Source: AWTP1-9 sp035703165 (GTDB lineage: Bacteria; Bacteroidota; Bacteroidia; Chitinophagales; Chitinophagaceae). Taken from it: a DNA stretch of 64,000 nucleotides. Position 1 is the first letter of the stretch; each line of letters begins with the position of its first letter. The stretch lies in NCBI GenBank assembly GCA_035703165.1, contig DASSYR010000046.1:1-64000 (forward strand), in the 5' to 3' direction. The translations under genes were made by a program, and so were the position numbers. Positions 43,609 to 53,448 of this stretch are shown here, piece by piece. The notes below the pieces were generated by a model. The model ran no database searches. It had not been told where the DNA came from and saw nothing but the letters and a program-made list of their open reading frames with translations.

Positions 43609-45876
43609 TCAATAGTGCCATGTTAATCCAATTCCCCATTTGTAATCGCTGTCATAATTTGTGCTGATGGAAAATGATTTGGCAATCATATATCTTGCTG
43701 CTACATTATATTCCTTGTCAGTATTTACTCTGAAGTCAAAAAAGAAGTTATTGCTTAAGGGTAAATCCCTTCTTTCTAATTGCAACCTTAATCTTCCCGT
43801 ATGGTCTATTCTCCATTCCGAACGAATAAGCAGGGGCAGTAAATAGTAAAAACCTGCATCAAAAACCCGCCGATTATCTTTTGAGTTGGGTTTATTTGCT
43901 AATGGCAGCGTTTTATTTTTTCTAAAATCATAGCCTATATAAAAGGCGAGGTATTGTTTTTTATCGAGGTAACGAAGTAAATGCGTTTCAGTTTCGTAAT
44001 CACCTTTCCAACTTACTCTTCCCTCAAATTCCAACGCCATTTTATTGTTTGAAATATTTCCACTCAGCCATGCACCTTGTGAGTGTACTGATAAATCATA
44101 CCAGGGATAAAGAATATTGTCTTCTTTTTTTAATTTTCTATATCCTGTTTTTGCAAATTTGTTTTGCTCACTGCCTTCATAGCTTACAATACGCGCCATG
44201 CCGGCCATCATGTGGTAAAGGATATGACAATGAAAAAACCAATCTTTCTCTTCGTTTGCTTCAAACTCAATAGTAACCGTTTCCATTGGTTTAATATCGA
44301 ATGTATGTTTCAGTGGTGAGTAATCGCCCTGGCTGTTGATAAAGCGGAAGAAGTGGCCATGCAGGTGAAGCGGGTGACGCATCATAGTATTGTTGGTCAA
44401 CACAAATCTTACCCGTTCACCTTTATGTATAATGATTTTATCGGCAACAGATAAAGTTTTAAAATCAAATGACCACACATATCGCAACATATTTCCCGTA
44501 AGCGTTAATTTGATTTCTCTTGGTTTCAAAGTAGAATCCAAAGTGGTGGGGTGCAGTGCCCGCAGCATGTTATAATTAAACTCCCCGGGCATACCCATAT
44601 CCATTCCCTGCATATTGTTCATATTCATGCCATCCATGTTCCCCATATCCATATCCTTTTTCGTGGGTATGGTATCTGATGGCATTTTCATTTCTTTCAT
44701 ATCCATGTTCTTCATGTCCATGCCGTCCATTTTCATACCATTCATATTCATACTGCCCATATCCCTCATCATTTTAAAATAATCAAGTTTGGGAATATCA
44801 GGTGCATTCATTATAGGGCCATTTCCAAAATAACCTGATGAAAAGCCTACTACATCCCAGGAGGTGGCTCTTAACTCTGCAGCTCCACTTTCCGGAACCG
44901 TAATCAAAACATCGTAGGTTTCTGCGGTAGCAATTTCCAATTTGCTTACAGAAACAGGAGTAACGTTTATTCCATCTGCAGCAATCAGCCGCATATAACT
45001 CATTCCATATTGCAGTGTAAAATAAGAGGAAGCGGAACCGTTGATGATACGAAGCCTTATCACTTCGCCGGGCTTTGCATCTTTGAAATATTTTTTTTCC
45101 TGCCCGTTCATCAGGAATTTATTGTAATACACATCTGATACATCCATTGCAGGCATACGTTGCCATTCCTGTTTTAATTTGTCTTTAAATGAACCGGCAG
45201 CAATGGCTTCGCCATAACTTTGCAATGCGCTTTTTTTGATGGCATACCATTCGCCTCCCCGTTTCAGGTAACGCATTACCTGGTGTGGGTTTTCATCTGT
45301 CCAGTCGGATAATAATAATACATACTCTTTCAATTGCGGCTCTGGTTGGGCAGGGTGGATTACGATTGAACCATATAAGCCGCTTTGCTCCTGCAGCATA
45401 GTATGAGAGTGGTACCAGTAAGTGCCACTTTGAATAAGCGGAAAAGTGAAAGTATAAGTTTCGCCGGGTTCAACAGGGGATGTGGTTAGGTAAGGAACAC
45501 CATCTTCTTTGTTAGGTAATAATATTCCATGCCAGTGAATAGAAGTTTCCATCTTCATCAGGTTGTGCACACGGATGATTGCAGTGTCGCCTTCAGTAAA
45601 TTCAAGAATGGGTGCTGGTATCTGGCCATTGATTGCAATAGCATGGCGATGCTTACCGGTAAAGTTCACCATCGTATCCGTTACATATAAATCATACTCC
45701 ACTTTGTTTCCAGTGTAAGCCATTCCTGATTTAATCTTTGCTGATTGCAACGGATGATTGTATGAAGTTGTTTTTTGCATCACCGAATCTTTGCCCGTAC
45801 TCTTGTGCATGGAGTGGTTGATTTGTCCCATACTGCAAAAAGGAATCAACAATAAAAAAAAGAATAGCTTTTTCAT
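43609..45876 (-). CDS. copA: Multicopper oxidase CopA/PcoA-like with C-terminal barrel domain
   Basis: 755 residues. A signal peptide leads into a three-domain cupredoxin oxidase with all type-2/3 histidines (SIHWHGILLPN, TYWYHSHTM, HPLHLHGHFF, WFFHCHILYHM). A Met-rich insert lies near 380-430 (repeats of NMDMKEMKM type). Past residue ~590 comes a ~165-residue beta-rich region ending in KWGIGLTWHY, resembling the CopB/PcoB outer-membrane barrel. It oxidises Cu(I) and protects the periplasm. Fusion of oxidase and barrel is notable. First large gene after the DUF2231 protein. Confidence 0.88.
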   Translation of the reverse strand: MKKLFFFLLLIPFCSMGQINHSMHKSTGKDSVMQKTTSYNHPLQSAKIKSGMAYTGNKVEYDLYVTDTMVNFTGKHRHAIAINGQIPAPILEFTEGDTAIIRVHNLMKMETSIHWHGILLPNKEDGVPYLTTSPVEPGETYTFTFPLIQSGTYWYHSHTMLQEQSGLYGSIVIHPAQPEPQLKEYVLLLSDWTDENPHQVMRYLKRGGEWYAIKKSALQSYGEAIAAGSFKDKLKQEWQRMPAMDVSDVYYNKFLMNGQEKKYFKDAKPGEVIRLRIINGSASSYFTLQYGMSYMRLIAADGINVTPVSVSKLEIATAETYDVLITVPESGAAELRATSWDVVGFSSGYFGNGPIMNAPDIPKLDYFKMMRDMGSMNMNGMKMDGMDMKNMDMKEMKMPSDTIPTKKDMDMGNMDGMNMNNMQGMDMGMPGEFNYNMLRALHPTTLDSTLKPREIKLTLTGNMLRYVWSFDFKTLSVADKIIIHKGERVRFVLTNNTMMRHPLHLHGHFFRFINSQGDYSPLKHTFDIKPMETVTIEFEANEEKDWFFHCHILYHMMAGMARIVSYEGSEQNKFAKTGYRKLKKEDNILYPWYDLSVHSQGAWLSGNISNNKMALEFEGRVSWKGDYETETHLLRYLDKKQYLAFYIGYDFRKNKTLPLANKPNSKDNRRVFDAGFYYLLPLLIRSEWRIDHTGRLRLQLERRDLPLSNNFFFDFRVNTDKEYNVAARYMIAKSFSISTNYDSDYKWGIGLTWHY

Positions 45877-45887
45877 TGTGAAATGTT

Positions 45888-46784
45888 TTATTGTTTAATC
45901 GGCTTTTTTGCCTTTTTCCGGGCAGGGTTATTGTCCGGGAAGCGGAATGTGTCCATTGGATTTTTCATCGGCATATTCATGTTTTTCATATCCTCCATTT
46001 TCATGGTGCTGTCCATGCCAGGCATATCCTTCATGTCCTTCATATTGTCCATGCCTTTCATGTTTTTCATAGTGTCCATACCGGGCATATTTTCCATATC
46101 CTTCATATCTTTCATGTTATCCATCCCCTGCATATTCTTCATGTCTTTCATCTTATCCATTCCCTTCATGTTCTCCATGTTCTTCATACCTTTCATTGTA
46201 TCCATTCCAGGCATGTTCTTCATCCCCGGCATGGAATCGTTCATGTGTGTATCGTTCATGTGTGTCGTACTGTCTCCATCCATGTCCATGCCTTCCATAT
46301 CTTTTTCATCATGACCGCCAGCACCATGGTCTTTCATTAAATACCTGCCCATAGGCCCCACACCTGCAACATGTGTAAGTTTTGCCCCATGATGCCCCGC
46401 AATGGATAGAAAAATAGCAGCGAGGATTGCGGCAAGCAGAACGATTAGTTCGTATAGACTTCTGTTGATCTTAAAGAATATCCCGATACTTTTAAGTAAT
46501 AAAGTAATACCTGACATCCATAAGGTTAGTTGAGCATATTTCTCATGCTCCTCAAATATTTGCATAGCGGCCTTTGGTGCATCGGCAGAAGGCATTGCGT
46601 GAAAAATAGTACTGGCCGCAAGCGCAGAAAAAAATGCGGCTGCCATTATGAATAATGTGGCCCAGCAGATTTGCCGCCAATGGGGCTTCCATACAACCAT
46701 GACCTGGAAGGCTGCTGCAAGTAATATTAGTACAATTGGGAAATGTACTACAAGGGGATGGAGCGATGGAAAGTCTTTAAACAT
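45888..46784 (-). CDS. DUF2231-like membrane protein with Met-rich repeat tail
   Basis: 298 residues. The first ~150 contain four TM segments with HPLVVHFPIVLILLAAAFQV, as in DUF2231 proteins. After a His/Gly-rich linker, residues ~165-275 form a tandem repeat of MKxM/MDxM-type units such as GMKNMENMKGMDKMKDMKN. Methionine-rich repeats bind Cu(I)/Ag(I) and occur in CopA, CopC and CusF. It may chelate copper outside the inner membrane next to the multicopper oxidase, 11 bases away. Confidence 0.75.
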   Translation of the reverse strand: MFKDFPSLHPLVVHFPIVLILLAAAFQVMVVWKPHWRQICWATLFIMAAAFFSALAASTIFHAMPSADAPKAAMQIFEEHEKYAQLTLWMSGITLLLKSIGIFFKINRSLYELIVLLAAILAAIFLSIAGHHGAKLTHVAGVGPMGRYLMKDHGAGGHDEKDMEGMDMDGDSTTHMNDTHMNDSMPGMKNMPGMDTMKGMKNMENMKGMDKMKDMKNMQGMDNMKDMKDMENMPGMDTMKNMKGMDNMKDMKDMPGMDSTMKMEDMKNMNMPMKNPMDTFRFPDNNPARKKAKKPIKQ

Positions 46785-46849
46785 AAAGTATTTTTAATAC
46801 TGTTTAATAATTAGCCACTTTCTCCAGGCTGTCAACTTCGAATTTTAAA

Positions 46850-47419
46850 TCAAGGCTTAAGTATAATATCAAAACTTATTTTCAGTTTCTCCCATGCAAC
46901 ATCAATTGTTGTTTTTCCATTCTTCTTATCCGTTATAAAATATTGCAGCCTCTCGGTATGTGTATTTTTCTTTGGCTTTATTTTTATTCTTACCAAATCA
47001 TCCTTTTCATCGTATTCAGTTGCTAAGTGTTGTTTCCATTGTTTATTGATGATAACTATCCATTCCGATTTTCCGGGAATAGTAAAAATGGCATATTTAC
47101 CGGCCGGGATTTCTTTACCTCCAACAACAAACGCTTTGCCGATTTCAAGAGTTGTTGCATCGTGTGCTCCTGTTACCCATACTTCACCATAAGGAACAAG
47201 TCCACCCCATATTATTCTTTTACGAACACCGGGAGAATGATAATTGATTTTTATACTGTCGCCATGAATTACAGCAACGGCCATGGATTTAATACTTTTC
47301 TTGCTGGTATCTTTTACTAAATTGGGATTGTAGCAAACCTCTTCCTTCTTTAGCTGTTGTGCTGTTACTGTAAATGCTGTTGCTATTATTAAAAGCAGTA
47401 AATAAAATTTCTTTTTCAT
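46850..47419 (-). CDS. DUF2911-like secreted protein
   Basis: 189 residues with a signal peptide (LLLIIATAFTVTAQ). HSPGVRKRIIWGGLVPYGEV, then AHDATTLEIGKAFVVGGKEI and AGKYAIFTIPG are the DUF2911 pattern, a beta-sandwich with unknown function in Bacteroidota periplasm. Encoded between the methyltransferase and the DUF2231 protein, all minus strand, so possibly copper-regulated. Confidence 0.85.
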   Translation of the reverse strand: MKKKFYLLLLIIATAFTVTAQQLKKEEVCYNPNLVKDTSKKSIKSMAVAVIHGDSIKINYHSPGVRKRIIWGGLVPYGEVWVTGAHDATTLEIGKAFVVGGKEIPAGKYAIFTIPGKSEWIVIINKQWKQHLATEYDEKDDLVRIKIKPKKNTHTERLQYFITDKKNGKTTIDVAWEKLKISFDIILKP

Positions 47420-47437
47420 GATGTTATTTATTTGTAT

Positions 47438-48088
47438 TTATATTTTTTTTGCACTGATTATTTGTACTTCTCCAAACATGGTTTTGAAACGGGTTTTAAT
47501 ATCTACATTTTCAAACCCGGCATCCGAAATCATTTCAGGTAATAATCCTCTGGCATTTGCATCTGTTGATTTAAATCCATCCAGGCCTCTTATTATATTA
47601 AAAAGTGTTCTTTGAATCCATGACTTAGAACGGCCAAAGTCGGCAATGAGCAATTGACCGTCTTTATTCATAACCCGGAATATCTCTGCCAGCATAGTTT
47701 GTTTTATATCTGTATCAAGGTGATGAAAAACCAGGCAGGATATTACTCTGTCAAAAGCATTACGCTGAAAAGGCAAATGCTTTCCATCATAATCAAGCAA
47801 AAAAATATCCAGCTTTTCTTCTTTTATCTTTTTTGTTGCTTTATCCAATATTTCTGTATCAATATCAATACCTGTTACTTTTGCCTCCGGTGATGATTGT
47901 TTTACCATGATAGTTAGTGTAGCAGTGCCACAACCAAAATCCAATACTTTTATTCCTGTCTGAATATTTGCCGCATTAATTAACGCCTGTTTAATTTTCT
48001 TCTCAGGCATTGTAATATTTATCAAAAAGTCATATAATGGAGTTAACCATTTGAAACGAAGTGCAGGTATATATTTTGTTTTACTCAT
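47438..48088 (-). CDS. Class I SAM-dependent methyltransferase
   Basis: 216 residues. The SAM motif VLDFGCGTATLTIMVKQ near residue 45 is followed by the acidic loop VTGIDIDTEILDKA, LLDYDGKHLPFQRNAFDRVI and LIADFGRS. Similar to UbiE-like or small-metabolite methyltransferases; the substrate is unknown. Methylation of metalloids or of a metal-binding metabolite would fit the region but is only a guess. Confidence 0.85.
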   Translation of the reverse strand: MSKTKYIPALRFKWLTPLYDFLINITMPEKKIKQALINAANIQTGIKVLDFGCGTATLTIMVKQSSPEAKVTGIDIDTEILDKATKKIKEEKLDIFLLDYDGKHLPFQRNAFDRVISCLVFHHLDTDIKQTMLAEIFRVMNKDGQLLIADFGRSKSWIQRTLFNIIRGLDGFKSTDANARGLLPEMISDAGFENVDIKTRFKTMFGEVQIISAKKI

Positions 48089-48153
48089 AGCAGTAAATCA
48101 GTTCTAAATTAAATTGTGTGTAAGCTCTGCTTAAAGTTGGATTTTTAATTGGC

Positions 48154-48221
48154 GGGTACGGAAACCCTGCTTCTTAAACCGTTTCGTTATAAATAAGGAA
48201 ACTAAAGCAGGGCTCCGACCC
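48154..48221. repeat. REP-like hairpin element, copy 2
   Basis: GGGTACGGAAACCCTGC (48154-48170) with GCAGGGCTCCGACCC (48207-48221), identical arms to copy 1 at 33528. The inner loop is different but pairs GTTTC with GAAAC. It lies between the second RND gene and the methyltransferase gene. Confidence 0.6.
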
Positions 48222-48253
48222 ATATGGTTTTTCTTTTTTAATTGTTAATATGT

Positions 48254-51200
48254 TTACTCAAATTCTCCCTTCCCTTGCTCTTCCAGATATTTTTGGAGTG
48301 CCCTCTTTCCGAACAACTTAAATACTACAGGGGTAACAATCATATCCAGTAAGGTTGAACTCACCAACCCTCCCAGTATCACAGTGGCTACCGGGTATAA
48401 AATTTCTTTGCCTGGCGCAGTAGCATCCATTGTTAATGGTATCAAAGCAAAAGCTGCAACTAATGCGGTCATCAATACAGGCACTAATCTTTCCAATGAA
48501 CCACGAATAATCATTTTGTCGCCAAATACCTCGCCTTCATGCTGTACTAAATGGATATAGTGACTTATCATCATAATGCCATTTCTGGAAGCAATACCAG
48601 TAAGCGTAATAAAACCAACCATTGTTGCAATAGAGAAAACACCGCCGGTAAGCATTACTGCAATCACACTTCCAATTAATGCCAGAGGTATATTCAGCAT
48701 TATCTGCAAAGCAATACGGCTACTTTTGAAATGGCTGTATAGCACCAGGAAAATACCTGCTATTGAAAATATACTTAGGATAGTTATTAATTTTGATGCG
48801 GATTGCTGGCTTTCAAACTGTCCGCCCCATTGCAGATAATAACCTTCCTGTAAAGGCAAATCTTTCTTTACAGTTTCCTGCATTTCTTTTACAGTGCTGC
48901 CAAGGTCACGGCCCTGCACATTGGCAGAAACAACTATACGCCGCTGCGTATTTTCATGGTTAACTGCATTGATACTGTTTTCCAATTCAATCTTTGCAAT
49001 TTGACTCAGCGGTATTAATGAACCATCCGATGCTGCAATCTGTGTATTGCGGATTGCTTCAATGTTTTTTCTTGTACTGTCATTAGTCCTTAAAACAATA
49101 TCAAAACTTTTTTGACCATCAATTATCTGACTTACTACTTTACCATTGTAAAATATTTCGAGTTCATCCGCCACATTTCCCACCTGTAATCCATATCGCT
49201 GCACAGCCATTCGGTCAAGCTTAATCATCAATTGCGGCACCATTACCTGGTTCTCAATCTGCACATCAACCACACCCGGCACATTGGAAATAATTGATTT
49301 TAATTGTTCGGCATTGGAGCGAAGCGTTAATAAATCATTACCAAATATTTTAACCGCTACCTGTGCCCTTACTCCTGAAAGTAAATGGTCGAGCCGGTGA
49401 GAAATGGGTTGACCAATATTGATAGCGGTTCCTTTAAGCACCGATAAGTTGGTACGGATATCTTCAAGCACTTTTGCCCTGCTTCGTCCTCCGGGTTTTA
49501 AGGCAACTTCAATTTCAGAATAACTTGGCGGTTCAGCATGTTCATCCAATTCGGCCCTGCCCGTTCGTCTGGCTGTAAGGGATACTTCCGGTACTTTTAA
49601 AATTTGTTGTTCAGCTATTATACCAATCTTATTGCTTTCTTCCAATGAAGTGCCGGCAGGAGCCAATACATTCACCGTAAAACTTCCTTCATTGAAAGGC
49701 GGTAAAAACTCTGTTCCAAAAAATGGGATAATGCTGATGGAAGCGATGATTAATGCAATAGCCACACCGGTTATTGTCTTTGGACGCTTTAATCCAAAAT
49801 GCAGCAGCCTGGTGTCTTGTTTTTTTAGCCATCGAACAAGGGCACTATCCGGTTCATGCACAGCATCAACAGTGGGTTCCTTTTTTTTGCGTTTCCAAAA
49901 GGCCAGATTGATATGATGTAAATGATTCTTTTTTCCCAATAAATAGCTGCACAGTGCCGGTGTAACAGTAAGCGATACTGCCAATGATGCAATAATAGAA
50001 GTGATATAAGCAATTCCAAGTGGAGCAAATATCCTTCCTTCAATTCCCTGTAAATAGAACAATGGAATAAATACCAACACTACAATGATGGTGGCATACA
50101 CTATTGAATTTCTTACCTCACTGCTGGCATCATAAATTACTTTGAGTAATGGCTTCGGTTTTTCGCTGAGCCAATTTTCTTTTAATCTTCTATAAACATT
50201 TTCAACATCCACAATGGCATCATCCACTAACTCGCCGATAGCAATTGCCAATCCGCCGAGAGTAAGGGTGTTGATGGAAATATCAAAAAATTTAAAAACA
50301 ATAGCTGTTATAATAAGCGACAGTGGTATTGCCGTAAGCGTTATGATTGTAGTTCTAAAATTGAGAAGGAACAGAAAAAGAATAATAATAACAAGAATAA
50401 ATCCATCCCTTAATGCTTCTTCCACATTGGTAAGGGAGTTTACTATAAAATGTTTTTGCTGAAAAACATCTGTATTGATTTGAATATTTTTTGGAAGGGA
50501 TGCCTTTATTTCCTCGATTGCTTTTAATGATTCGGCAGTAACGTCAATAGTGCTGCTGCCGGGTTGCTTCTCAATACTAAGTATAACGGCAGGTTTTCCA
50601 TTAAACGAACCATCACCTCTTTTAATTGGCCCGCCAAATTTTACTTCCGCTACTTGCTTTAGCAAAACAGGGGCTGCATTTCTATTGCTTACAACAGTAT
50701 TCGCTAAATCTTCCAATGTATTTGCACGGCCAATATTTCTTATGAGTGTTTCGGAACCTTTATTGTCAACAAAACCACCCGTTGTGTTTTGATTGGTTAG
50801 CTGCAAAGCATTATCAATATCATCAATGGCAAGATTATACTGTCTTAATTTTTCACTTGAAATCAACACCTGGTACTGCATTCTTTCGCCGCCAATCGGT
50901 ATCACCTGGCTCACACCTTTTACACTCATCAGTCTTCTGCGAATAGTAAAGTCGGCCAGTGTTCTTAAATCAGCAGGCGAGGTGGTATCACTGGTAACAG
51001 CCACCATCATAATCTGTCCCATGATGGAACTGATAGGGCCCATTACCGGCGTAATTCCTTTTGGTAATTGGATGTTCTGCAGTTTTTCAGCTGTTAATTG
51101 CCTTGCCCGGTACACATCGGTGTTCCAGTCAAATTCAACAAACACCATCCCTAATCCTGGACTTGCTACTGAACGGACTACTTCCACACCCGGTGCACCA

Positions 51201-51421
51201 TTCAGTTGTGTTTCAACCGGCAGGTTTACCTGGCTTTCCACTTCTTCAGGTGCCATACCATTAGCTTCTAAAAATATGGTTACTCTCGGTCTGTTTAAAT
51301 CGGGTAATACATCCACCGGAAGATTAACCAATGTAAATACACCATACACCATGAGCAAAGCAGCCATTGATACCACCAGCATCCGGTTCTTTAAGGAAAA
51401 ATGAATGAGTCTGTTCAGCAT
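48254..51421 (-). CDS. CusA/CzcA-family heavy-metal RND pump
   Basis: 1055 residues, the normal length for this class without a fused channel. An early VDVLPDLNRPRVTIFLEAN segment, TM4 relay LAIAIGELVDDAIVDVENV, and GTEFLPPFNEGSFTVNV at the periplasmic-domain start are typical; the RTGRAELDEHAE stretch is of the heavy-metal group. It should extrude metal from periplasm or cytosol. Upstream CusB/CusC-like genes (53914-56771) are its natural partners. Cu/Ag is likely from context. Confidence 0.9.
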   Translation of the reverse strand: MLNRLIHFSLKNRMLVVSMAALLMVYGVFTLVNLPVDVLPDLNRPRVTIFLEANGMAPEEVESQVNLPVETQLNGAPGVEVVRSVASPGLGMVFVEFDWNTDVYRARQLTAEKLQNIQLPKGITPVMGPISSIMGQIMMVAVTSDTTSPADLRTLADFTIRRRLMSVKGVSQVIPIGGERMQYQVLISSEKLRQYNLAIDDIDNALQLTNQNTTGGFVDNKGSETLIRNIGRANTLEDLANTVVSNRNAAPVLLKQVAEVKFGGPIKRGDGSFNGKPAVILSIEKQPGSSTIDVTAESLKAIEEIKASLPKNIQINTDVFQQKHFIVNSLTNVEEALRDGFILVIIILFLFLLNFRTTIITLTAIPLSLIITAIVFKFFDISINTLTLGGLAIAIGELVDDAIVDVENVYRRLKENWLSEKPKPLLKVIYDASSEVRNSIVYATIIVVLVFIPLFYLQGIEGRIFAPLGIAYITSIIASLAVSLTVTPALCSYLLGKKNHLHHINLAFWKRKKKEPTVDAVHEPDSALVRWLKKQDTRLLHFGLKRPKTITGVAIALIIASISIIPFFGTEFLPPFNEGSFTVNVLAPAGTSLEESNKIGIIAEQQILKVPEVSLTARRTGRAELDEHAEPPSYSEIEVALKPGGRSRAKVLEDIRTNLSVLKGTAINIGQPISHRLDHLLSGVRAQVAVKIFGNDLLTLRSNAEQLKSIISNVPGVVDVQIENQVMVPQLMIKLDRMAVQRYGLQVGNVADELEIFYNGKVVSQIIDGQKSFDIVLRTNDSTRKNIEAIRNTQIAASDGSLIPLSQIAKIELENSINAVNHENTQRRIVVSANVQGRDLGSTVKEMQETVKKDLPLQEGYYLQWGGQFESQQSASKLITILSIFSIAGIFLVLYSHFKSSRIALQIMLNIPLALIGSVIAVMLTGGVFSIATMVGFITLTGIASRNGIMMISHYIHLVQHEGEVFGDKMIIRGSLERLVPVLMTALVAAFALIPLTMDATAPGKEILYPVATVILGGLVSSTLLDMIVTPVVFKLFGKRALQKYLEEQGKGEFE

Positions 51422-51513
51422 AAAATAAAATCTTTAATTGCCATTATACGATGTAGGGCAGAAGCATTATAAATCATAGCAGGCAGTAAACCTGCTATGA
51501 CTTGGTATCCGTT

Positions 51514-51942
51514 TTAATGTTGATGATTGTGTCCATCTGCTGCTGGCTTAACCTTTGCAGTCAGGTCAAACGATGCTGATGCTGTTTTTCCACCGCTTGT
51601 AAAAGTTACAATTGCCTTGTTGTACTTTTTAGCCTTGTCAAGGGTGTACATAAACCCTTCGTTACCGCTTGGGATTAATGTGATAGTTGACGTTTTTCCG
51701 TCGGCCATTTGTATAACGGCTGTTCCGGTTACACCTGTGTTCTTCATGGCCTTTTCTTTTCCATCCAGCAAATAGGCCATTACCATACCGTCTTTTACAC
51801 TTACTTCAATATGAAAATCACCGGCAGACTTAACTGTTCCGCCATGTGGTGAACCATGCTTATGGTCGCCTCCGCTATGCTGTGCAAATGTTGTAAAAGA
51901 TGCTATCAGCATCACCATCATCAGAATTGTTATCTTTTTCAT
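51514..51942 (-). CDS. Small His-rich periplasmic protein
   Basis: 142 residues with a signal peptide (MMVMLIASFTTFAQ). The mature N-terminus HSGGDHKHGSPHGGTVKSAG and C-terminal DGHNHQH are His-rich and should bind metal, around a small beta-rich core. No family is named with confidence. It lies between the RND pump gene and an HMBD lipoprotein gene in the copper-type operon. Confidence 0.7.
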   Translation of the reverse strand: MKKITILMMVMLIASFTTFAQHSGGDHKHGSPHGGTVKSAGDFHIEVSVKDGMVMAYLLDGKEKAMKNTGVTGTAVIQMADGKTSTITLIPSGNEGFMYTLDKAKKYNKAIVTFTSGGKTASASFDLTAKVKPAADGHNHQH

Positions 51943-51988
51943 TGTTTTAGATTTTATGTTTTAAAATAAAATGTCACTGTTGTTATTA

Positions 51989-53032
51989 TCAATGATTTTC
52001 ATGGCCGGCTTCTTTGCTGTCATGGCCTTCAGTTGTTTTTTTAATTTCATCGGCTGTGCCTTCTTTTACATTCATGGTAAAATCAACTGTATGTACTTTG
52101 CCGCCGCTTTTAAACTGAATCCAGCCACGGTAAATGCCCGACTTCTTAAAAGTTGTATGCAAATCAAACTTGCCGCCACTAACATCCGGATGTACATGCA
52201 GGTATTCTTTGTCACTAAGACTAACCACCACCATGTGGGCTTTAGCACCCAAATAGTTTTCTAAAGTATTTACATCAATTTCCTTCCCGTCTTTCATCAA
52301 CATTCCAGAGATGTGCATCTGGGTGCCGGTAATTAATTTACCGCCGGTTGCATTCAGCATTACAGTAAAATTGTCCGATTTACCGGTTAACTTATCGGCA
52401 CTGTAAGTAACCGCTGGTTTGGCTGTTCCTTTTACGTTCACTGAAACCTTTTCTACCTGGTGACTACCCCCACTTGGTAAATAGTCTGCAAACAAAGTGT
52501 AATCACCACCATTATCAAACCGGGTTTCATTTTTACCAGGGCCGTTTGTATAGGCTTTCCCTGTTGGCAATACAGCTATTTTATAAGAGCCATCTGCCTG
52601 TAAATCGGGATGAATATGTTCAAAGTAACTCAGGTCTTTACTTACTACAATCAGGTGAATTTTCTTTTCGTGTTGTACATCAAGCGGTACAGCTTCAGTT
52701 TCTTTTCCTATAATTTTGGGAGTAAATAATAAAGTACCTTCTTTACCTGCTTCTAATTGTGCAGGTGCAGAAACATACTCCATCTTATACGAAAGCCCAT
52801 TATCTGTACCATCAAAATGCTCCAGCTTCATACCGCATACAGGACAGTTACCTTCTTTATCGTATGTTTTTCCTTTCTCACAATTCATCGGACAGCGATA
52901 CTTGTGGGCATGTGCAGCAGTGTCAGTTTCTGCCGCAGCAGTTTCTTTTGATGTTGAGGCATTATTGTTACAGCTTAAGGCAATAATTCCGGCAGTAATA
53001 ACAGCAGTAAATACAAAAAATATTTTTTTCAT
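51989..53032 (-). CDS. Heavy-metal-binding-domain lipoprotein
   Basis: 347 residues. A lipoprotein signal (ITAGIIALSC) is followed by a domain HKYRCPMNCEKG...NCPVCGMKLEHF, the YTCPM/CGM metal-binding module. The remaining ~240 residues hold two Ig-like beta-rich repeats with His-containing loops (HKEYLHVHPD and FEHIHPDLQADGSYK-like). It probably binds Cu or Ag in the periplasm and passes it to the CusB-like adaptor, whose gene lies nearby. Confidence 0.8.
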   Translation of the reverse strand: MKKIFFVFTAVITAGIIALSCNNNASTSKETAAAETDTAAHAHKYRCPMNCEKGKTYDKEGNCPVCGMKLEHFDGTDNGLSYKMEYVSAPAQLEAGKEGTLLFTPKIIGKETEAVPLDVQHEKKIHLIVVSKDLSYFEHIHPDLQADGSYKIAVLPTGKAYTNGPGKNETRFDNGGDYTLFADYLPSGGSHQVEKVSVNVKGTAKPAVTYSADKLTGKSDNFTVMLNATGGKLITGTQMHISGMLMKDGKEIDVNTLENYLGAKAHMVVVSLSDKEYLHVHPDVSGGKFDLHTTFKKSGIYRGWIQFKSGGKVHTVDFTMNVKEGTADEIKKTTEGHDSKEAGHENH

Positions 53033-53051
53033 TTTTTATTAGTTTTTAGAA

Positions 53052-53423
53052 TTAATGTTGATGATTAGCATGGTTCGTTTCGTCTTTCTTTTTTCTATCG
53101 TAGTGACAACAGCCCGGAAGTTTTTCATACGCCTTGTCATCACCGGTAAATTTTTCGGTGTCGTAACCGGCAGCCGCAATAGACTTCTGTACTTTTTCAT
53201 TGCTGATAACTGCCGGGTTATAAACCAGTGTAAAAGTTTTTGTTTCCCTGTTCCATTCTGCTTTTTCAACTCCATCGGTTTTAGCCGCTTTTTCAATCGT
53301 TTTTTTGCACATGCCGCAATTACCCCAAACCTTGAATGTGTCGGTCTTGGTGTTCTGTGCTTTTGTTGCTGTAAAAGCAATTGTTGCAATCAGCAACAGC
53401 ATCATTGATTTTAAATGTTTCAT
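53052..53423 (-). CDS. Secreted HMA-domain protein
   Basis: About 123 residues from the ATG at 53421-53423, with a signal peptide (MMLLLIATIAFTATKAQ). The single HMA domain has GNCGMCKKTIEKAAK (CxxC). The tail holds PGCCHYDRKKKDE and ends HANHQH. It resembles a periplasmic MerP/CopZ-type carrier. A GTG 21 codons upstream would overlap the previous gene and is less likely. Confidence 0.8.
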   Translation of the reverse strand: MKHLKSMMLLLIATIAFTATKAQNTKTDTFKVWGNCGMCKKTIEKAAKTDGVEKAEWNRETKTFTLVYNPAVISNEKVQKSIAAAGYDTEKFTGDDKAYEKLPGCCHYDRKKKDETNHANHQH

Positions 53424-53448
53424 TTTTCTTTTTTTTATAGTTAAAATA

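Noticed and set aside
45883..46340. Antisense frames rich in Ile/Phe/Ser or His across the Met-rich repeat
   Set aside because: They mirror the ATG/AAG/GAC-rich repeat of the DUF2231 protein on the other strand and have no start context of their own.
50793..51404. Long antisense open frame (203 codons) across the RND gene at 48254
   Set aside because: It lies wholly opposite a clear RND coding sequence; its composition follows from the codon pattern of the real gene. The same applies to antisense frames at 36717-37238 and 60227-60751.
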